NCBI GenBank assembly: GCA_030248215.1
Contig: JASANG010000539.1
Location: 1-64,000, forward strand
From: Enoplolaimus lenunculus
Lineage: Eukaryota > Nematoda > Enoplea > Enoplida > Thoracostomopsidae
Length of the DNA stretch: 64,000 nt
Reading direction: 5' to 3'
In this document: positions 9,883 to 22,204 of the stretch, piece after piece
Position numbering within the stretch: position 1 is the stretch's first letter
Layout of the letters: each line of letters opens with the position of its first letter
Position numbers and translations under genes: made by a program
Notes under the pieces: generated by a model
Seen by the model: the letters and a program-made list of their open reading frames with translations, nothing else
Told to the model about the DNA's origin: nothing
Database searches by the model: none

Positions 9883-12474
9883 AAAATTTGTATGAATTTT
9901 GTTGTTTTCTAAATCGAACGATTTCAACATATCTGTAACGAAATATTAAGCTATTCATATATACGTTATTTACAAACAATTATTAATAGGACAAAATACC
10001 GAAATTTTTCAGTATTTCTATAAACAAACGAAAATGGAAACTGTTTTTTCCGGAATCGGAAACGAATATTTGGCTGCATCCTGCTGACAGATGTCGCTAT
10101 GATCGCCTCGCATTTGACGATTACAAGTCACCAGTATATATTTGACATCTGTTCAAACTCTACCAAGTATTAAAACTGTGGATATTCTGCTAAAGAATTC
10201 GCTTTCGACAATTTTCAAACACACATAAAACGGCTTTATTTTCGCTAGCTAGGCAAAATACTACACAGCGAGGCTACAGCTGATCTAACAACGGCAAAGG
10301 AATAAATACGAGGGTGCATGATGTATGGCGGCTGAAGAAAGCTGACAAAAGACCCTGCATTGGGGAAAAATTGAAATCTTATAATAATTTGTAGCGCAAA
10401 GATGTTACCATTTTACCACAAAATTTGTTATTTCTACATGATTGCAGAACATTTTTTAATTTTTAAAAACTGACCACTGAAGTATTTACGTTAATTTCTA
10501 CAACTAAAAGCGTTGCTGTTGTGCTGTTGTTTTCGAATATATATTCCCTTTTACACGCAGGGTCGAGGCTCGGCCTCATAATCGCGTGGCTCGTACGAGG
10601 GCCGATTAGCTGAGGCCCTTATCTGAGCAATCCAGGGTCGGTCCTAACAAGTTCGAATTTCCATACTGTGAATTGTGTGGTCCCATAGAAGACGTAAACA
10701 ATTTATACCAGTTTGTTTTGTACTCAAACACTAGGCTTCCAGTAAGTGGTAGGGAGCAGTAAAGATAACCATACCATGATATTTTGACATTTTGTCTCTA
10801 AGCAGGTAAACAACACATTTTAAAAAGCGATCAAACTTTTCAATGATCAGTTGAAATGTATGCCTCTCACACATGACTACATTCTGAGCAGAGGTTGAAG
10901 AAGTATTCGCGAGCGAAGCGAACAAAAAACCGCTACTGGTTATGAATTCCAGTACAAAAAAGACTCCTAACCTCGGGCCCACTTATTTGGCGATAGCTTA
11001 TGCCCATTGTACTTATTTTACTGAATTACTTGGCATAGTTTCAATTTAGGGCACCTTACGTATCCCACCGTTTGGTGTGCTAAAACTGGTCCTGAAGCGA
11101 TCCAGCCCGCAAGTAGTTCACCAAGGCCCTGTGTCGTTCCCGTCGTTCCCCAAGGCTCTCGTGCCGTCTGCCGAGACCGTGTTCACGGGAAAATAAATTC
11201 AATCTTTTTTGACTTGAAAGAAATTTGTGTACAACTCGAGACTCGATGCTTTTTACAGTGTCGAATTGTATTGAAATCATTACAAATTGGACAAAACTTT
11301 CCGAGGTTGTCGAAACATTCGTGGAAAAAACTAAGTGAGCCCCCCTTCAAGGGACCTAGACCTCCCTGGGTAAGTAGAAGGGTTCTGACCTCGGCACTTC
11401 TATTTTACAAAGAGGTAGATTTTACGCTTTTTATGTGTCATTAGGGAACGTCGAAGGAAACTGAGCTTCAGGCATTGAGAGAAGTCTGACTAAAGTTTAT
11501 ATAGAAGCAATAGTTAGCTTGGTTAAAAGTAAAATGATTGATCGAGTGTAACTCTTTGGTTAGAATTGAAGCATTCAAAGACGTTCATACTCTATGCTAA
11601 AGATCATTTTTTGTACTCATATTTTTGATTTTCGAAAACTTAATATTAACACAGTTTTGCACAATATTGTATACTCGTGGTACATTGCTATATATACACA
11701 CCAGAACAAAATTGTTTCAGGGTACAACCGGATGTCTGCATCCGACTTCGGCAGAAAATCGACTTCCGGCTCCGGTAGAATTTTTGCCGGACGTTCCGGC
11801 AATTTCGGTACTGAAATTTTGCATAGTTTTACAGAGTTTTAACGTTTAACGCGTTTCGTTTTAATTTTTGCACAATTTTGTGGCAAAATTGCCCAGATTG
11901 CGTAAAAAATACTCGAAAAACCAAACAATCTAGCAACACATTACAGATATTTGCGACACTAAAGAAATTAAACATCATTTTAACTGCCTAATTTCGCTTC
12001 ACCTCCTTCTTCACTTCCGGCTCCGGCAAGTTTTCTTAACCTTCGGCTCCGGTATTTATCACCTCCCGTTGCACCTTGATATATATTTAAACATAATAGC
12101 GTCTCAGTATAGACCCACGATTCCCGATATATTTCATGATTTGTATCAGGATTTAAATTGTGAAATTTTTCAGAAATATACGTCTCAAATATTTTATATC
12201 CAAAATATGTTGTTTAAGACTATTCGATATACGTTTAAGATAAATAATTTGTGAAATAAAGACAATGTTTTGCAAATTTGTAAGACATAAAGTGTAACAA
12301 ACAAAACTACACCTGAATCGCCATAGTGGGTTGGAAAGCTTAAACGCAATTAAATGCTTTAAATTTACTATCATTAGATTCACCCAGGACTTAGAATACG
12401 GTTGAGAGAGTGAGAACATTACCCCAAATTAAACTTAAATTTCAATTTCTTGCATACACTTTAAGTTACTTAAA
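9883..12474. other. Intergenic, no gene seen
   Basis: No exon with convincing splice borders or family resemblance was found on either strand. The block 11705-11840 repeats TCCGGC-type phrases (GACTTCCGGCTCCGGTAG) and shares GGGTACAACCG with 1346-1356, suggesting an unnamed dispersed repeat. Confidence 0.5.
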
Positions 12475-13215
12475 CCAAGAGTGCATGATGCATACTTCAA
12501 CAAGAGTATGCATCTGGGTATATTCGGCGTAGAAAGGAATGCACCGGCACGCGTTGCGTTTTTGACCTGCCCACCTTTTATTTAGAAGGGGGTACAATTT
12601 GTGCGATCCATTACACTTTGTGTTTCTGGCAACAAAAATGATCAACTCATAGTTTAAGTTAGGGTTATTGCATGTGATACCGATCCCTCTCTAAACAAGG
12701 GGGATTCGGCCAGAAACGCAACGCCCGGCGGTACATTTTGTACCATACGGAACCCCAAGAGTGGCACAATCTTGTATTATGCACTCTTGCTTAAACCAAG
12801 AGTGTATGATTTATGGGATAGTTAAACGCTGGAAACGTAGAATACGTATGGGTTGTATAAAGGCAGTAACTTTACAATATTCAATATTTCTACATATGAA
12901 ATTGAGAGAATCGGTAAACTCGACACCTCCGCCGAAAAGGGTGGTTGGTCAAAAACGCAACACGTGCCGGGTACATTCTCTCCTTAACGGAATGTCCCCA
13001 GCTGCATACTCTTGTTGAAGTATGTATCATACACACTTGCTTAAACCAAGACTGCATGATATTTACAAGAGTGTGCAACTACATGGACTGTGCATTGTAA
13101 TAAATGAACCAGCACTCGTTGCGTTTTGCCCGACCCCTTCCCCTTACTTAGGGGGTCGATATCACATGCAATATATGTTTTTTACAGAGAATTAACCCAG
13201 TTGCACACTCTTCTT
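12475..13215. mobile_element. Second cluster of long-armed fold-back elements
   Basis: Units related to those at 7.8-8.5 kb: GCACGCGTTGCGTTTTTGAC with TTTATTTAGAAGGGGGTAC, answered inverted by CTCTAAACAAGGGGG and AAACGCAACGCCCGGCGGTA. Outer parts include TATGCACTCTTGCTTAAACC. At least two units lie head to tail, with arms of 100 bp or more. Confidence 0.72.
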
Positions 13216-13618
13216 ACATATCATTTAGCCTGGCTTAACGGAGTAAATTAGTTTACATTATGCACATACATTGAAACCAAAATTTATGACAATGTTTAAA
13301 TGTGAAAAAGATTGTGTCTTATCTGTACCATTATGTGCACATAAATAAAGTAATGTTTTAAAAATTTCAGACACAAATGTTTGAAACTTACTGACGGTGG
13401 TGAAGGTGTGTCCACCTAAAAACCTAAACTAAAAATATATTTCGTGATTGCATTTCGGTGGACGTACGGAATCTGCACTTGCTAGGCATTTAGTGAAAGA
13501 GCATATTTAACTGATTTTGACGTGCTGTATTCAGCGGTGCAACTTTTTTTAAGGCTGCGCCGGAATCCTGGTTCAAGTGTTATGACCCACTATGTTTTAG
13601 GTTTCTACTGTGTAAAAC

Positions 13619-14032
13619 ATGCAGAGTGCTCCTAGTAAATTTTGTATACTAAATCGTATTGTTTGCGAACATAACAATGCATCTTTAAATCGTCCATGTT
13701 TACACTATAATTTCCCAGAGCCACAACTTTTTAACCGATTGTTGTCCAGCCATAAAACGAGTACCGTTGAACTCAGCTCGTCGCGACATATAGGATACGC
13801 CACGTTTCAATTACTTTCTAGACGGTTCAGATTTGGTACCGTCGTCTTGTATTTCTGGTGTCCAACCTTTTTAGGACGGATTTCATTCTGGGGCCAATCT
13901 GGCGTTAGGGGAGGTTCTCATACATTAGGACAACATTGGTTTAGACACCCTCATAAAATCAGACTAAATTATTGTCGTTCCAAATATGCAATATATACGT
14001 TTTTTGTACAAGTGACCTTTAGACAATTATAA
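13619..14032 (+). other. Open frame upstream of the amine receptor
   Basis: A 137-codon open frame ends 73 bases before the receptor's ATG. I recognise no domain and its composition is unremarkable. It could be a long upstream ORF in the receptor's 5' leader, part of an unrelated exon, or chance. The AT-only stretch 14033-14100 separates it from the receptor start. Transcript data would be needed before treating it as a gene. Confidence 0.15.
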
Positions 14033-14105
14033 AGTTTTACTTAAAATAAATAAATTTATTTAAATAATTATACATTTTTACTTAAAATAAATAATAAAAT
14101 AAACC

Positions 14106-17100
14106 ATGTCACTTCGTATGCTTCGATCAAACATATCATACTACACTGCAGCGGCGGCAACAGCAACATTTGTCGGTTACGGCAGTACTCCTCCAGCTGA
14201 ACGGTACACAACGTTTAATATTTCAATCGATAATGCCGCAAAATTCGCTCAATTGGACTGCACAGTTCTGATAGGAACGCCAAATTACGCGATTTTAACG
14301 CTGTTCGGGCTGGTGCTACTCGGAACACTTGGAAATGTGTTGGTATGTGTTGCCATAGCTGCTGAACCGCGTCTTCAGAACGCAACCAATTATTTTTTGT
14401 CGTCACTCGCCGTTGCAGATCTTGCGGTTTGTGTTATTGTAATGCCGTTGACGATTATGAACGATTATAACAATGGTAAGCGATGGCGGAGTTAAGTGGT
14501 CTCAGTCAAGTTTACGTCTGGGTCTTTTCGGGTATACTCAGCAGCCGGCGTTCGAGCAAAAAGGGTCGAATTTTGAAAATTTTTGCATATTTTAGATTTT
14601 TTTGAACTGCCCTGATTATTTCACAATGAAATTACAATTTTTGATCTATTAGTTTTTAATGGTCATATCCCAAGCTCTCCCGCCCTCTCTTGAGAAAAAA
14701 GTGTTTTCTCAAAAAGTTACGCAATTATATATCAATTCATCGCAAGTCGTTGACAGTGGTCCAAATCAGTTATTTGTAAAATTAACACCATTCGACTCAC
14801 CTGTGTAAGCTGCGTTGAATGATGTATAATTGTCGAACTTTTACCAAAATTTTTTTGGGTTCCAAGGGTTGGATTGCAAAACCAAAAATGTTCACACATT
14901 AAAATTATAAGGTCAAGCGTTAATATATTTCGACGAAATAATTTGAATACTGCGTATTAACATCTAAGAAATATACCCTTACCATGGGTCGGTTGCTAAC
15001 ACTGAATTGAGCATGGCTTCTTAGACGCAGGCTAGAAAGAGCACCTGCCTGAATAACGCTATCATTTGAGTTTTGAACCAGTTGCTGGCTCCGATTTTGT
15101 GTTTACAAGGCGTTTTTAGCTTATCTGCGACGAAGGCTTAACCGGAACATGTGTTTGGTTTTAAAACGATTAAAAAAAACTTAGACGATTACTAAAATGG
15201 GTGCGTGCAGATGCATTCAATATCCTTGTAAATGCATCAAACATAACTGTTGCTGACTGCAAGGAAGACTACATTTTAGAGCACAGAAATAACTTTTACA
15301 TTAATAATTGCGGATAATTTTTATTTACAACTCAAGTATGGGTCGGCAGCAAACGGTATCGGTATTCAAATATCTGTATCGGTATATTGGTATTTTACAG
15401 TACCGGTTGACCAGTAGTTACGTACGACAACAAAATGTAATTTGATAAAAATCCAGAGGTGGCGGTTGTGGGGAAAATATATTTGAGATGCAAATATTGC
15501 AACCACATTGGTCAGTAATATTTCAATGCTGTCAGCCCAACGAATCTTTAGTGCCCCCATCGTCTACCTGTTACCATTGAACACTGAAGTTGTTGTCATC
15601 CGAAACCTTTTATAATGTGTGGTTTACATTAATTTGTGTACGCCATGCGGTGAAATTCTCACCGGTTTAGCTGCTGTTTTTCAAATAGCAAATGTCGTCG
15701 TCCGTAGCCGGTGAGAATTTCAACATCGCATACACAAATTAAATGTAATCCACGCATAAGTCGCTTGATTTTTAGTTGGCAACAGTTAAATTTAGTGTTT
15801 TTTTGTGGACGTGAGCTGGGCAATAGTTGTTTTAATGACACTTTTATGGCATATCATCAAGCCGGTTTTGCCCAAATTATAACCCAAGTTCAAATCAATT
15901 TTTGATCAGCCAAATTTTGATTTTTTAAAATTTAATCTTTTTGATAGCTTGTTTTACAGTTAAATGCCTGTTCTTGGTAGCTACAACATTTTAAAAACAC
16001 TATTAAAATATTAAAAATGAATCGCTTCATGTGATTATTTTGAAATGTTGTTAAATAAATGACGTATTCATTCGCTCAGTTTCAATTTCCCATGATATAT
16101 ATCACGTTTGAATTGCAGGTTTTTGGATTCACGGATATTTGATGTGTACAGTGCACACTACCTTAGACGTATTCTTGTGCAGCGTTTCAATCGTTCATAT
16201 GTCTGTCATTGCGCTAGACCGGTACCGAGGCATAACACAGCCATTTCGTAGCCGCAACAAAACCAAACGTGAAGTAGGTGCCAAAATTGCACTAATCTGG
16301 GGCATGACCGCTATTTTGACCCTTCCAATCACAATTCTGGCCCTGACCGAACCAAAAAGCGTCTGGTCTCCGCAATGCTTTTGTGGCGTCTACCCTAGCC
16401 TAAGTGTTGCTATATTTCAAGTCTACGGCACATTGCTGACATTTTTGGTCCCATCGGCAATTATGATTGTGACATACGTTAAAACAGTGATAACACTACG
16501 AAAACAAATGGAATTGTGCAATGCAGGACGCCGACGAGAACAAATGCGTTCCAGCCGAAAAGGTGTCCTAGGGAGTGGCAAAGCGAGCTTAAAGCGCCGA
16601 GCAAGCGCTGCTCGTTGTAATCTGCGCCGGAACATTAAACGACCTCCTGTAGTTGCAGGGGGTGGAAAAGCATCAGCGCACAATACAAGCGTTCAGAGTG
16701 TTCGAAGCACCCCACCTGTACGGCATACAGGAGTTGCATCGATGGTACTGTGGAGCCGGGATCGATTTGGAGTTCGGTTCGCAAAAAGTTTCAATAGCAT
16801 GTCAACTATGGAGCCAGCAATCGTAAGCGTAAACCTTAATCACACTGAAGGATGTCCTACCAGCCCCTATGGTATCGTTCAAACTAATCCAATTGCTCTA
16901 AGGCAGGGTACCAACATTCAGCGAGATCCTGTCCAACAATTGCGTAAAACACCGTTGAAAAGTTCAATGAAAAAACCGAAACAAGCATCAAGAAATCGGC
17001 ATAAAGATTCAGCCAATCGTATGTCAGACTCTGGCGCTTGTGAAGACGCTGGAAACGATCCTGAGAAAGTGTTGACAAAAAAAGTCAGCATTAATACGTC

Positions 17101-18629
17101 ACAAAATATCGTGAGCGACTCGACAAGTGGTGTAGAGCAACAGCAACAACATCGACAAAAACAACATAATCAACACGATAATCATCATCAACAACAACAA
17201 CAACAAAAACAAATCGATGCAATTGAAGAAGAGCTGAGCTTAAACTATCCGCCGATTTCACCGTTACGACTGTTCGCCACTGGAGACCAACAACCATATC
17301 ATTGTTCGGACGATCAAATCGATGGAGGAAGAGATCGCATTCACTATTTAAGTGTCGCCGCGAGTATTGTTGGACCACACGGGCGACCACGATCGGCGAG
17401 TTGCTACTCAACAATATCGACAAGTGAGTTGCGTTGCGACTCGTCGACAGGCAATAGCGATCAACAGATGACTGAGAAGTTTGCTCGAGCGACTGGATGC
17501 AACAATGTCGGCAACAACGATCATGGTAGTGGAGAAATAATGAAATCGACTAGTGCTAAAAAGAACGATTTGTATTGGCAAAAGTGGAACACAACTCGGG
17601 ATGCGAACGCGGAGAATAATGTAGATGCAAAAAGGTAAGGAAGAGACCCACCAATGACCAGTTTTAGGAAATTTCTAACTGAAGTAATGCTTCAGCCGTG
17701 AAAAAATTACGATAAGATGAGGTTGAGAAGGTAACACTGAAAGCATTGTAGCCAAAAATTTGCATGATAGCATACTGCAATGGTTACAGCAGCGGATCGG
17801 CAATCTGGTCCCCGTTGCTCTGATCTGTACTGTGACTATAGCAAAATTTTCGTAAAAGGCTCTATATCATACCGCAATAACACCGAATACTTTCAGTTCA
17901 TCAAAACAGCCCGACGACTCTTCAGCAGCCAGAAACATCGACGACCCAAAGCAACAAATGAAAAAATCCTACGAAGACGCTCAAGCGCAACTATGGCGAC
18001 TAGTCGCCAACGAGCATGTTTCCGGACTGGCAGCGATGACGGCAGCAAATTTTGCTCTATCCGCCGCCATGACGCAACGAATGGCCAAGCGACGCTTATA
18101 CGACGACGCGCGAGATCGTAGACGTCGCCGTCATACCCGGCTCGTCTCATTGACCCTTCAAGCGTTCTCAAAACCGTCCCTCAAAGCGAGCGTTCGAAAA
18201 GCAGCGATGCTTCACTTTTTGTCGCGTCGAGAATCAGCTGCAGTTGTTGCGCGGGAGACGAAAGCGACTAAAGTCCTCGCAGTCATATTTGTTTGCTTTT
18301 TCGGCTGTTGGACTCCGTTCTTTGCTGCGAATTTGTTTTTGGCTGTCTGCGGCGCAGGTTGTTCGGATGCGTTTCCGGATCAGTTGGCGAGCGTTTTCCT
18401 ATGGCTTGGGTACGCGTCGAGTATTATTAATCCAGTGATTTATACCGCATTCAATAAATCGTTTCGGATGACGTTTAGACGGCTGCTGTGTTATCTGTGT
18501 TACGGCGGGGCGACAATTGAAGGCGCAAGTCAGCATGGGGGCACGTTGAGAAATGCGGCTGCCGGACAACAGCGGACGCCTCGGTGTTCGAGATCCGCAG
18601 CTGGAGCGCCGACTATTTATCCGGTGTAG
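14106..18629 (+). CDS. Biogenic-amine G-protein-coupled receptor, 5-HT2-like
   Basis: A rhodopsin-family receptor at the cell surface, probably for serotonin. The exons are 14106-14475, 16119-17634 and 17897-18629. They join in matching phase (split Gly124 and Ser629) into 872 residues. The start ATG follows ACC. TM1 carries GN (77) and TM2 has NATNYFLSSLAVAD, close to 5-HT2 receptors. Asp140 (3.32) would bind the amine; DRY is at 157-159, WTPFF at 767-771, Trp798/Tyr801 in TM7, and NPVIY ends TM7. Cys133 can pair with an ECL2 cysteine. TM5 positions 5.42, 5.43 and 5.46 are Gly, Thr, Thr, unlike the serines typical of dopamine receptors. Intracellular loop 3 is about 500 residues, basic and Gln-rich. 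N-terminal NIS sites could be glycosylated. An octopamine or dopamine ligand is not excluded. Confidence 0.88.
15619..15753. mobile_element. Fold-back element in receptor intron 1
   Basis: An inverted repeat with arms of about 45 bp: GTGGTTTACATTAATTTGTG and GCGGTGAAATTCTCACCGG on the left, answered by CCGGTGAGAATTTCAAC and AATTAAATGTAATCCAC on the right. It lies inside the 1.64-kb first intron of the amine receptor. Confidence 0.8.
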
Positions 18630-19520
18630 ACGAGGTATTTGTGTGGTTTTTAGGGAAACACTTTGTGTTATGCTTTCAGTCCGGTAAGCAATAGTGTATT
18701 ACGATTTTGGGATTATTAAAACTTCAGGACGGTAAGCTAATGGTGTATCATGGCTTCCAGATTATTAATAGCTACGGTTTACCAAATGGAGGTGCCACTA
18801 CCTGGTGTTGATGGTTTAAATTGATCGTTTTGGGACGAGTGAACTTTCGTTTGAACCGATCTAAAAAGATGGCTTATTTATGCTTCCGTAAGAAGCGACG
18901 GCAACGACTTTTTCGACGTTGATATGGCTTCTGTTCAGTTTCTGAGACACAATTTCAGCTGGATCTTTGGGCCTACAAGATGTGGCTTAGAATGTCATTT
19001 GAGTAACATGGGTCAGTACTGCAAACAACTGATTGGTTATCAAAAAATATGCACATAGATGTGTATATAGTGTTTGCTTACAATTGCGTGCAGTGATATG
19101 GTACAAAATTAAAAGATTATCATTTTCAAAACCAAAAAATTAAGCCTATCAGGACGTGCTAATGTTGCTTGCGATTGCCGACCGCTTGCAGTTGAGTAGC
19201 AAGGAAGTTTGCTTACTGCTTCAAAAATTTATTTACAATTTACGTTTACAGTTTTGAATAAAACATTTTTGATGGTCGGATATGACTTCCGTCTGCCCTT
19301 GGATCATTTTCAGCTCGCTACAAAAATTTCATTCTTGCTTGTAAGTCATTGAAAACCCTTGAATGCCCGTCCTGAAATATTTTCAGCCCCCCCTAGTAAG
19401 GTGAGCTGGCTACGGTCCTGTAGATTACGTTTAACTGAATCGTAATGCAAAACCGAAAAAGCACCACATGTTAAATGTTCAAAAAACGCTACAACTTGTC
19501 AAATTTCATAACGATCCCGG
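18630..19520. other. 3' flank of the amine receptor
   Basis: There is no coding frame. An imperfect tandem duplication of about 80 bp lies at 18680-18775 (CCGGTAAGCAATAGTGTATT and GACGGTAAGCTAATGGTGTA). An AATAAA at 19257 is a possible but distant poly(A) signal. At 19300-19425 is a half-copy of repeat family G ending GTGAGCTGGCTACGG. Confidence 0.45.
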
Positions 19521-19821
19521 GGCCAATGTAAAAAACACGACCGTAACAGTAGTTCAAGCGTATACCTAAGCCTCTAAGTATAATAATGAGTTTAATCCTA
19601 AGCCTAAACTTTAGACTAAGCGTAAGCAAAACATTTTGTATCCCCTGATAATTGCATGGGCCGATCTCAAAAACATTCGATATACAGTTGTATATAACAT
19701 ATATTATATCTTAGGTGTAAAAATGTTCTTTACGAACGTTGTGTTTTATGCAAGCACTAGGTTAACGACGATCAATCAGTCCCACAGAAAAGCGTTCCGC
19801 CCCTGATCGTTTACATGGGCC
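19521..19821. mobile_element. TTAGGC-related MITE, family A, decayed or interrupted
   Basis: The outer ends GGCCAATGTAAAAAACACG and CTGATCGTTTACATGGGCC are family A inverted repeats. A second internal end-like segment (TAATTGCATGGGCC near 19660) and an AT-rich block suggest an insertion or two overlapping copies. Confidence 0.65.
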
Positions 19822-20747
19822 CATTTATTCATATAGAGCAACAATTTTTGGCATGGGTATCAGTTAGTATTAGAGATCAGCTTATGGCTTCATCCTAAAA
19901 TCGAGACCTGTCTTCGGTGTAAGCTTTGTGCGCGACTTCAACACTCCGTGGTGGCATTTTTAGTATTAAAACTAGTGATGTTCATTATGTTGCTTATAAC
20001 TTATCCATCGAGATATGGAGAACAACCATTGGGGCGCTCTCGTCCCATTGTTCCGAATAAACACATATTTCCTGTCCAAAATTTGTTATTTTCGACCATT
20101 TTTTAGTCCCAAAACTTTGCGCTTCGCACATAAACTGAACTGTATTTATTTTCAGTGTTGAGGTTAGCGCTGTCTAAAAGTACCTACTTTCTGGTGAAGT
20201 CTCGGATAACGAACTTGGAACTTAATTATAAATTACAAATTATCCGGAATCATACGCCGGAATCATTAGGACGCCACCACAGTCCGAATTCTTCGGAACC
20301 TCAGGGGATCAATTTTGCGGCTGCGCCTCTTACGATGGGTATATCACCGCACCTGGCAACTTTCGTGTGATTTTTGAAGTTTTTTATTTGCGATGATAAG
20401 AAGTTTAAAACTAATTTTTACGAACAATGCAGATATTTCTGTTTAAATTCACAATTTGTACTTGATTTCAACTGCGTGTCTCTCGCTGTTAACTTTAGTT
20501 CGGCAAAACTTGTTTACCTTCTGCTGGGTATTTTTTACCTCCGGTGGCACCCTGCCAGGCACTAATAGATTTTATTGTGTCGTAAATTAAAGCGAAGTGA
20601 GGTAAAAGTTTTTCTGAATACAAGAAACTATCAGGGTGATTAAAGGTGGGTCGCGGGTAAAGCAATTTTGCGTGGGCATATCCGAGGGTTAAAAAGAAAA
20701 TTTTCGCAAGTAAAGCGCTGGCCGGGTAAAAAAACCTTACTAACTTA
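19822..20747. other. Intergenic, no gene seen
   Basis: I see no exon-like segment with splice borders and no recognisable protein. Part of 20560-20740 has a mildly repetitive GGTAAA character. Confidence 0.4.
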
Positions 20748-21049
20748 CTGTAGTGACCTGAATAAGAGGGGTAATAAGGGGGGTCCCCATTTAGAGTCTC
20801 GATCAACAGAGGTACGTATCCCTATCAAGATTCCGTAAGCGAATAAAGTCCCTAAACCCTAATTAGAGTGAATAAATGTCAATTATCCCTAATAATTATC
20901 CCTAATAGTAGCGCATAAATGACTCCAGAAACTAAGGATGGCGTAGGGCGGGTTGAAAATAAATAACAGTCCGTAACCGAATAACAGGAGGATACCCTCT
21001 GGAGAGGCCAAATAAATATCAGTCCCTCCTCTTATTCGGGTCACTGCAG
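20748..21049. mobile_element. TA-flanked MITE, family D, complete
   Basis: The best-preserved copy. The left end CTGTAGTGACCTGAATAAG and the right end CTTATTCGGGTCACTGCAG are near-perfect inverted repeats of about 26 bp, and TA lies on each side. The interior has no coding frame. TA duplication is the hallmark of Tc1/mariner-type integration, so a mariner-like transposase is the likely mobiliser. Confidence 0.9.
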
Positions 21050-22031
21050 TACGTCTTTTAATTTTTAGAATGCAAACACGCGGAGACAGGGGTACCAGTC
21101 GTAATTACTATACAAGAAAATAGCAATTCTGAATAAAACATGTGTAGTTTAAATTCAGCCTTACTCTAAAACCGTTGTTAAATCAATTCGATACGCCAAG
21201 GAAAAAATATTATATTTACGTATCTTTGTTATAAAATCGTTTCTTTTACAATTATTCTATTTTATTAATGAGTAAATAAATTATTTGTCAAAACAGTACA
21301 CCAGATTAGACTCTTTGGCACAATCAGAAACCAAAAAAGACAGATCGAAATTTTGCAAACACTGGGATCGGTTTACAAAGCAAATTTACTGATTTTTTCA
21401 TTATTTAAACTAAAAATGACTGTGATTCATACGATATTTTGTGTTGCTCAAATGAAAACTACTGTTTATTTGTCTGGTTTAACGAATTAGTCAAAAATTA
21501 CCATTCCGAAATCGGTAGGAGTGCCGCGTAGCTTAATCATTGGTGACAAATCTTAGTTAGGCTCCGAATGAAGTGATGCCCCAATAACAGAAATATATAC
21601 GCCACACCGCTGCGTATATCTGTTTCCATCTCATGAGGGTACGTACATTTTCGATGTTTTGTACACCTTAAATACACTTTAATTCAGCGTCCAGTATACA
21701 AATTTTCTCAAAACTAAATGAAACGCGTTTAGGGCACGTGTTCTGAATTGTGTATAGGACGTATCACCAGTTAGCGATAGGCTATCGCTGAACTAGCGAT
21801 AGGTGCTATAAACATTTGAAAATATGGTTCTTGATATCCATTATTAAGCGAAAAATTTTCAGTTTACTATCTATAACCCCTTCTCACATTGAGTTGCCTA
21901 TAGACAACTCAGCGCAGTGTATATACGGTAAATAATATATAGCACAGTGTTAAACAATTGCAACACGTATACATAGTACTAAATGACCACAAGACGTGAG
22001 ACCCCCCTCGGGCTCGAGCACCAAGCTCCTA
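21050..22031. other. 5' flank of the cysteine-rich secreted gene
   Basis: AT-rich intergenic DNA with no coding-like frame. A short inverted motif (AGCGATAGGCTATCGCT) lies near 21774-21790. Promoter elements could not be assigned. Confidence 0.4.
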
Positions 22032-22142
22032 TGGCTGTGTGGTGATGGTATACGCCTCTCAATCCAGTCACTGGAGTTCGAATCCTAGCATAAAAGTAGG
22101 CCTCTGAGGAAATAGAAAATATTCATGTGAGAAAGGGTTAAT
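22032..22142 (+). mobile_element. tRNA-derived SINE-like repeat, copy 1
   Basis: A Pol III-like A box region (GTGTGGTGATGGTATACGCC) and B box (GAGTTCGAATCCTAGC) are followed by AAAAGTAGG, GAAATAGAAAA and a tail ending GAAAGGGTTAA. The same order occurs at 51111-51231. The repeat ends about 60 bp upstream of the secreted-protein ATG at 22205. Confidence 0.65.
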
Positions 22143-22204
22143 ATCAAACTATTAGGTACAGGTATAACTTAAATAAAAATATATGTAAAGCGTTGTTTTT
22201 CGTC

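Noticed and set aside
9673-9930. A Ser/Leu-repeat open frame on the minus strand.
   Set aside because: It is the translated TTAGGC tract of a MITE.
17780-18121. A 113-codon plus-strand frame overlapping receptor intron 2 and exon 3.
   Set aside because: It overlaps the receptor's real frame, which is fixed by the phase-matched acceptor at 17896/17897 and conserved TM6-TM7 sequence.
14106-18629. Annotation of the amine receptor as a D2-type dopamine receptor.
   Set aside because: The Gly/Thr/Thr set in TM5 and the NATNYFLSSLAVAD motif fit 5-HT2-type receptors better; dopamine remains a lesser alternative.
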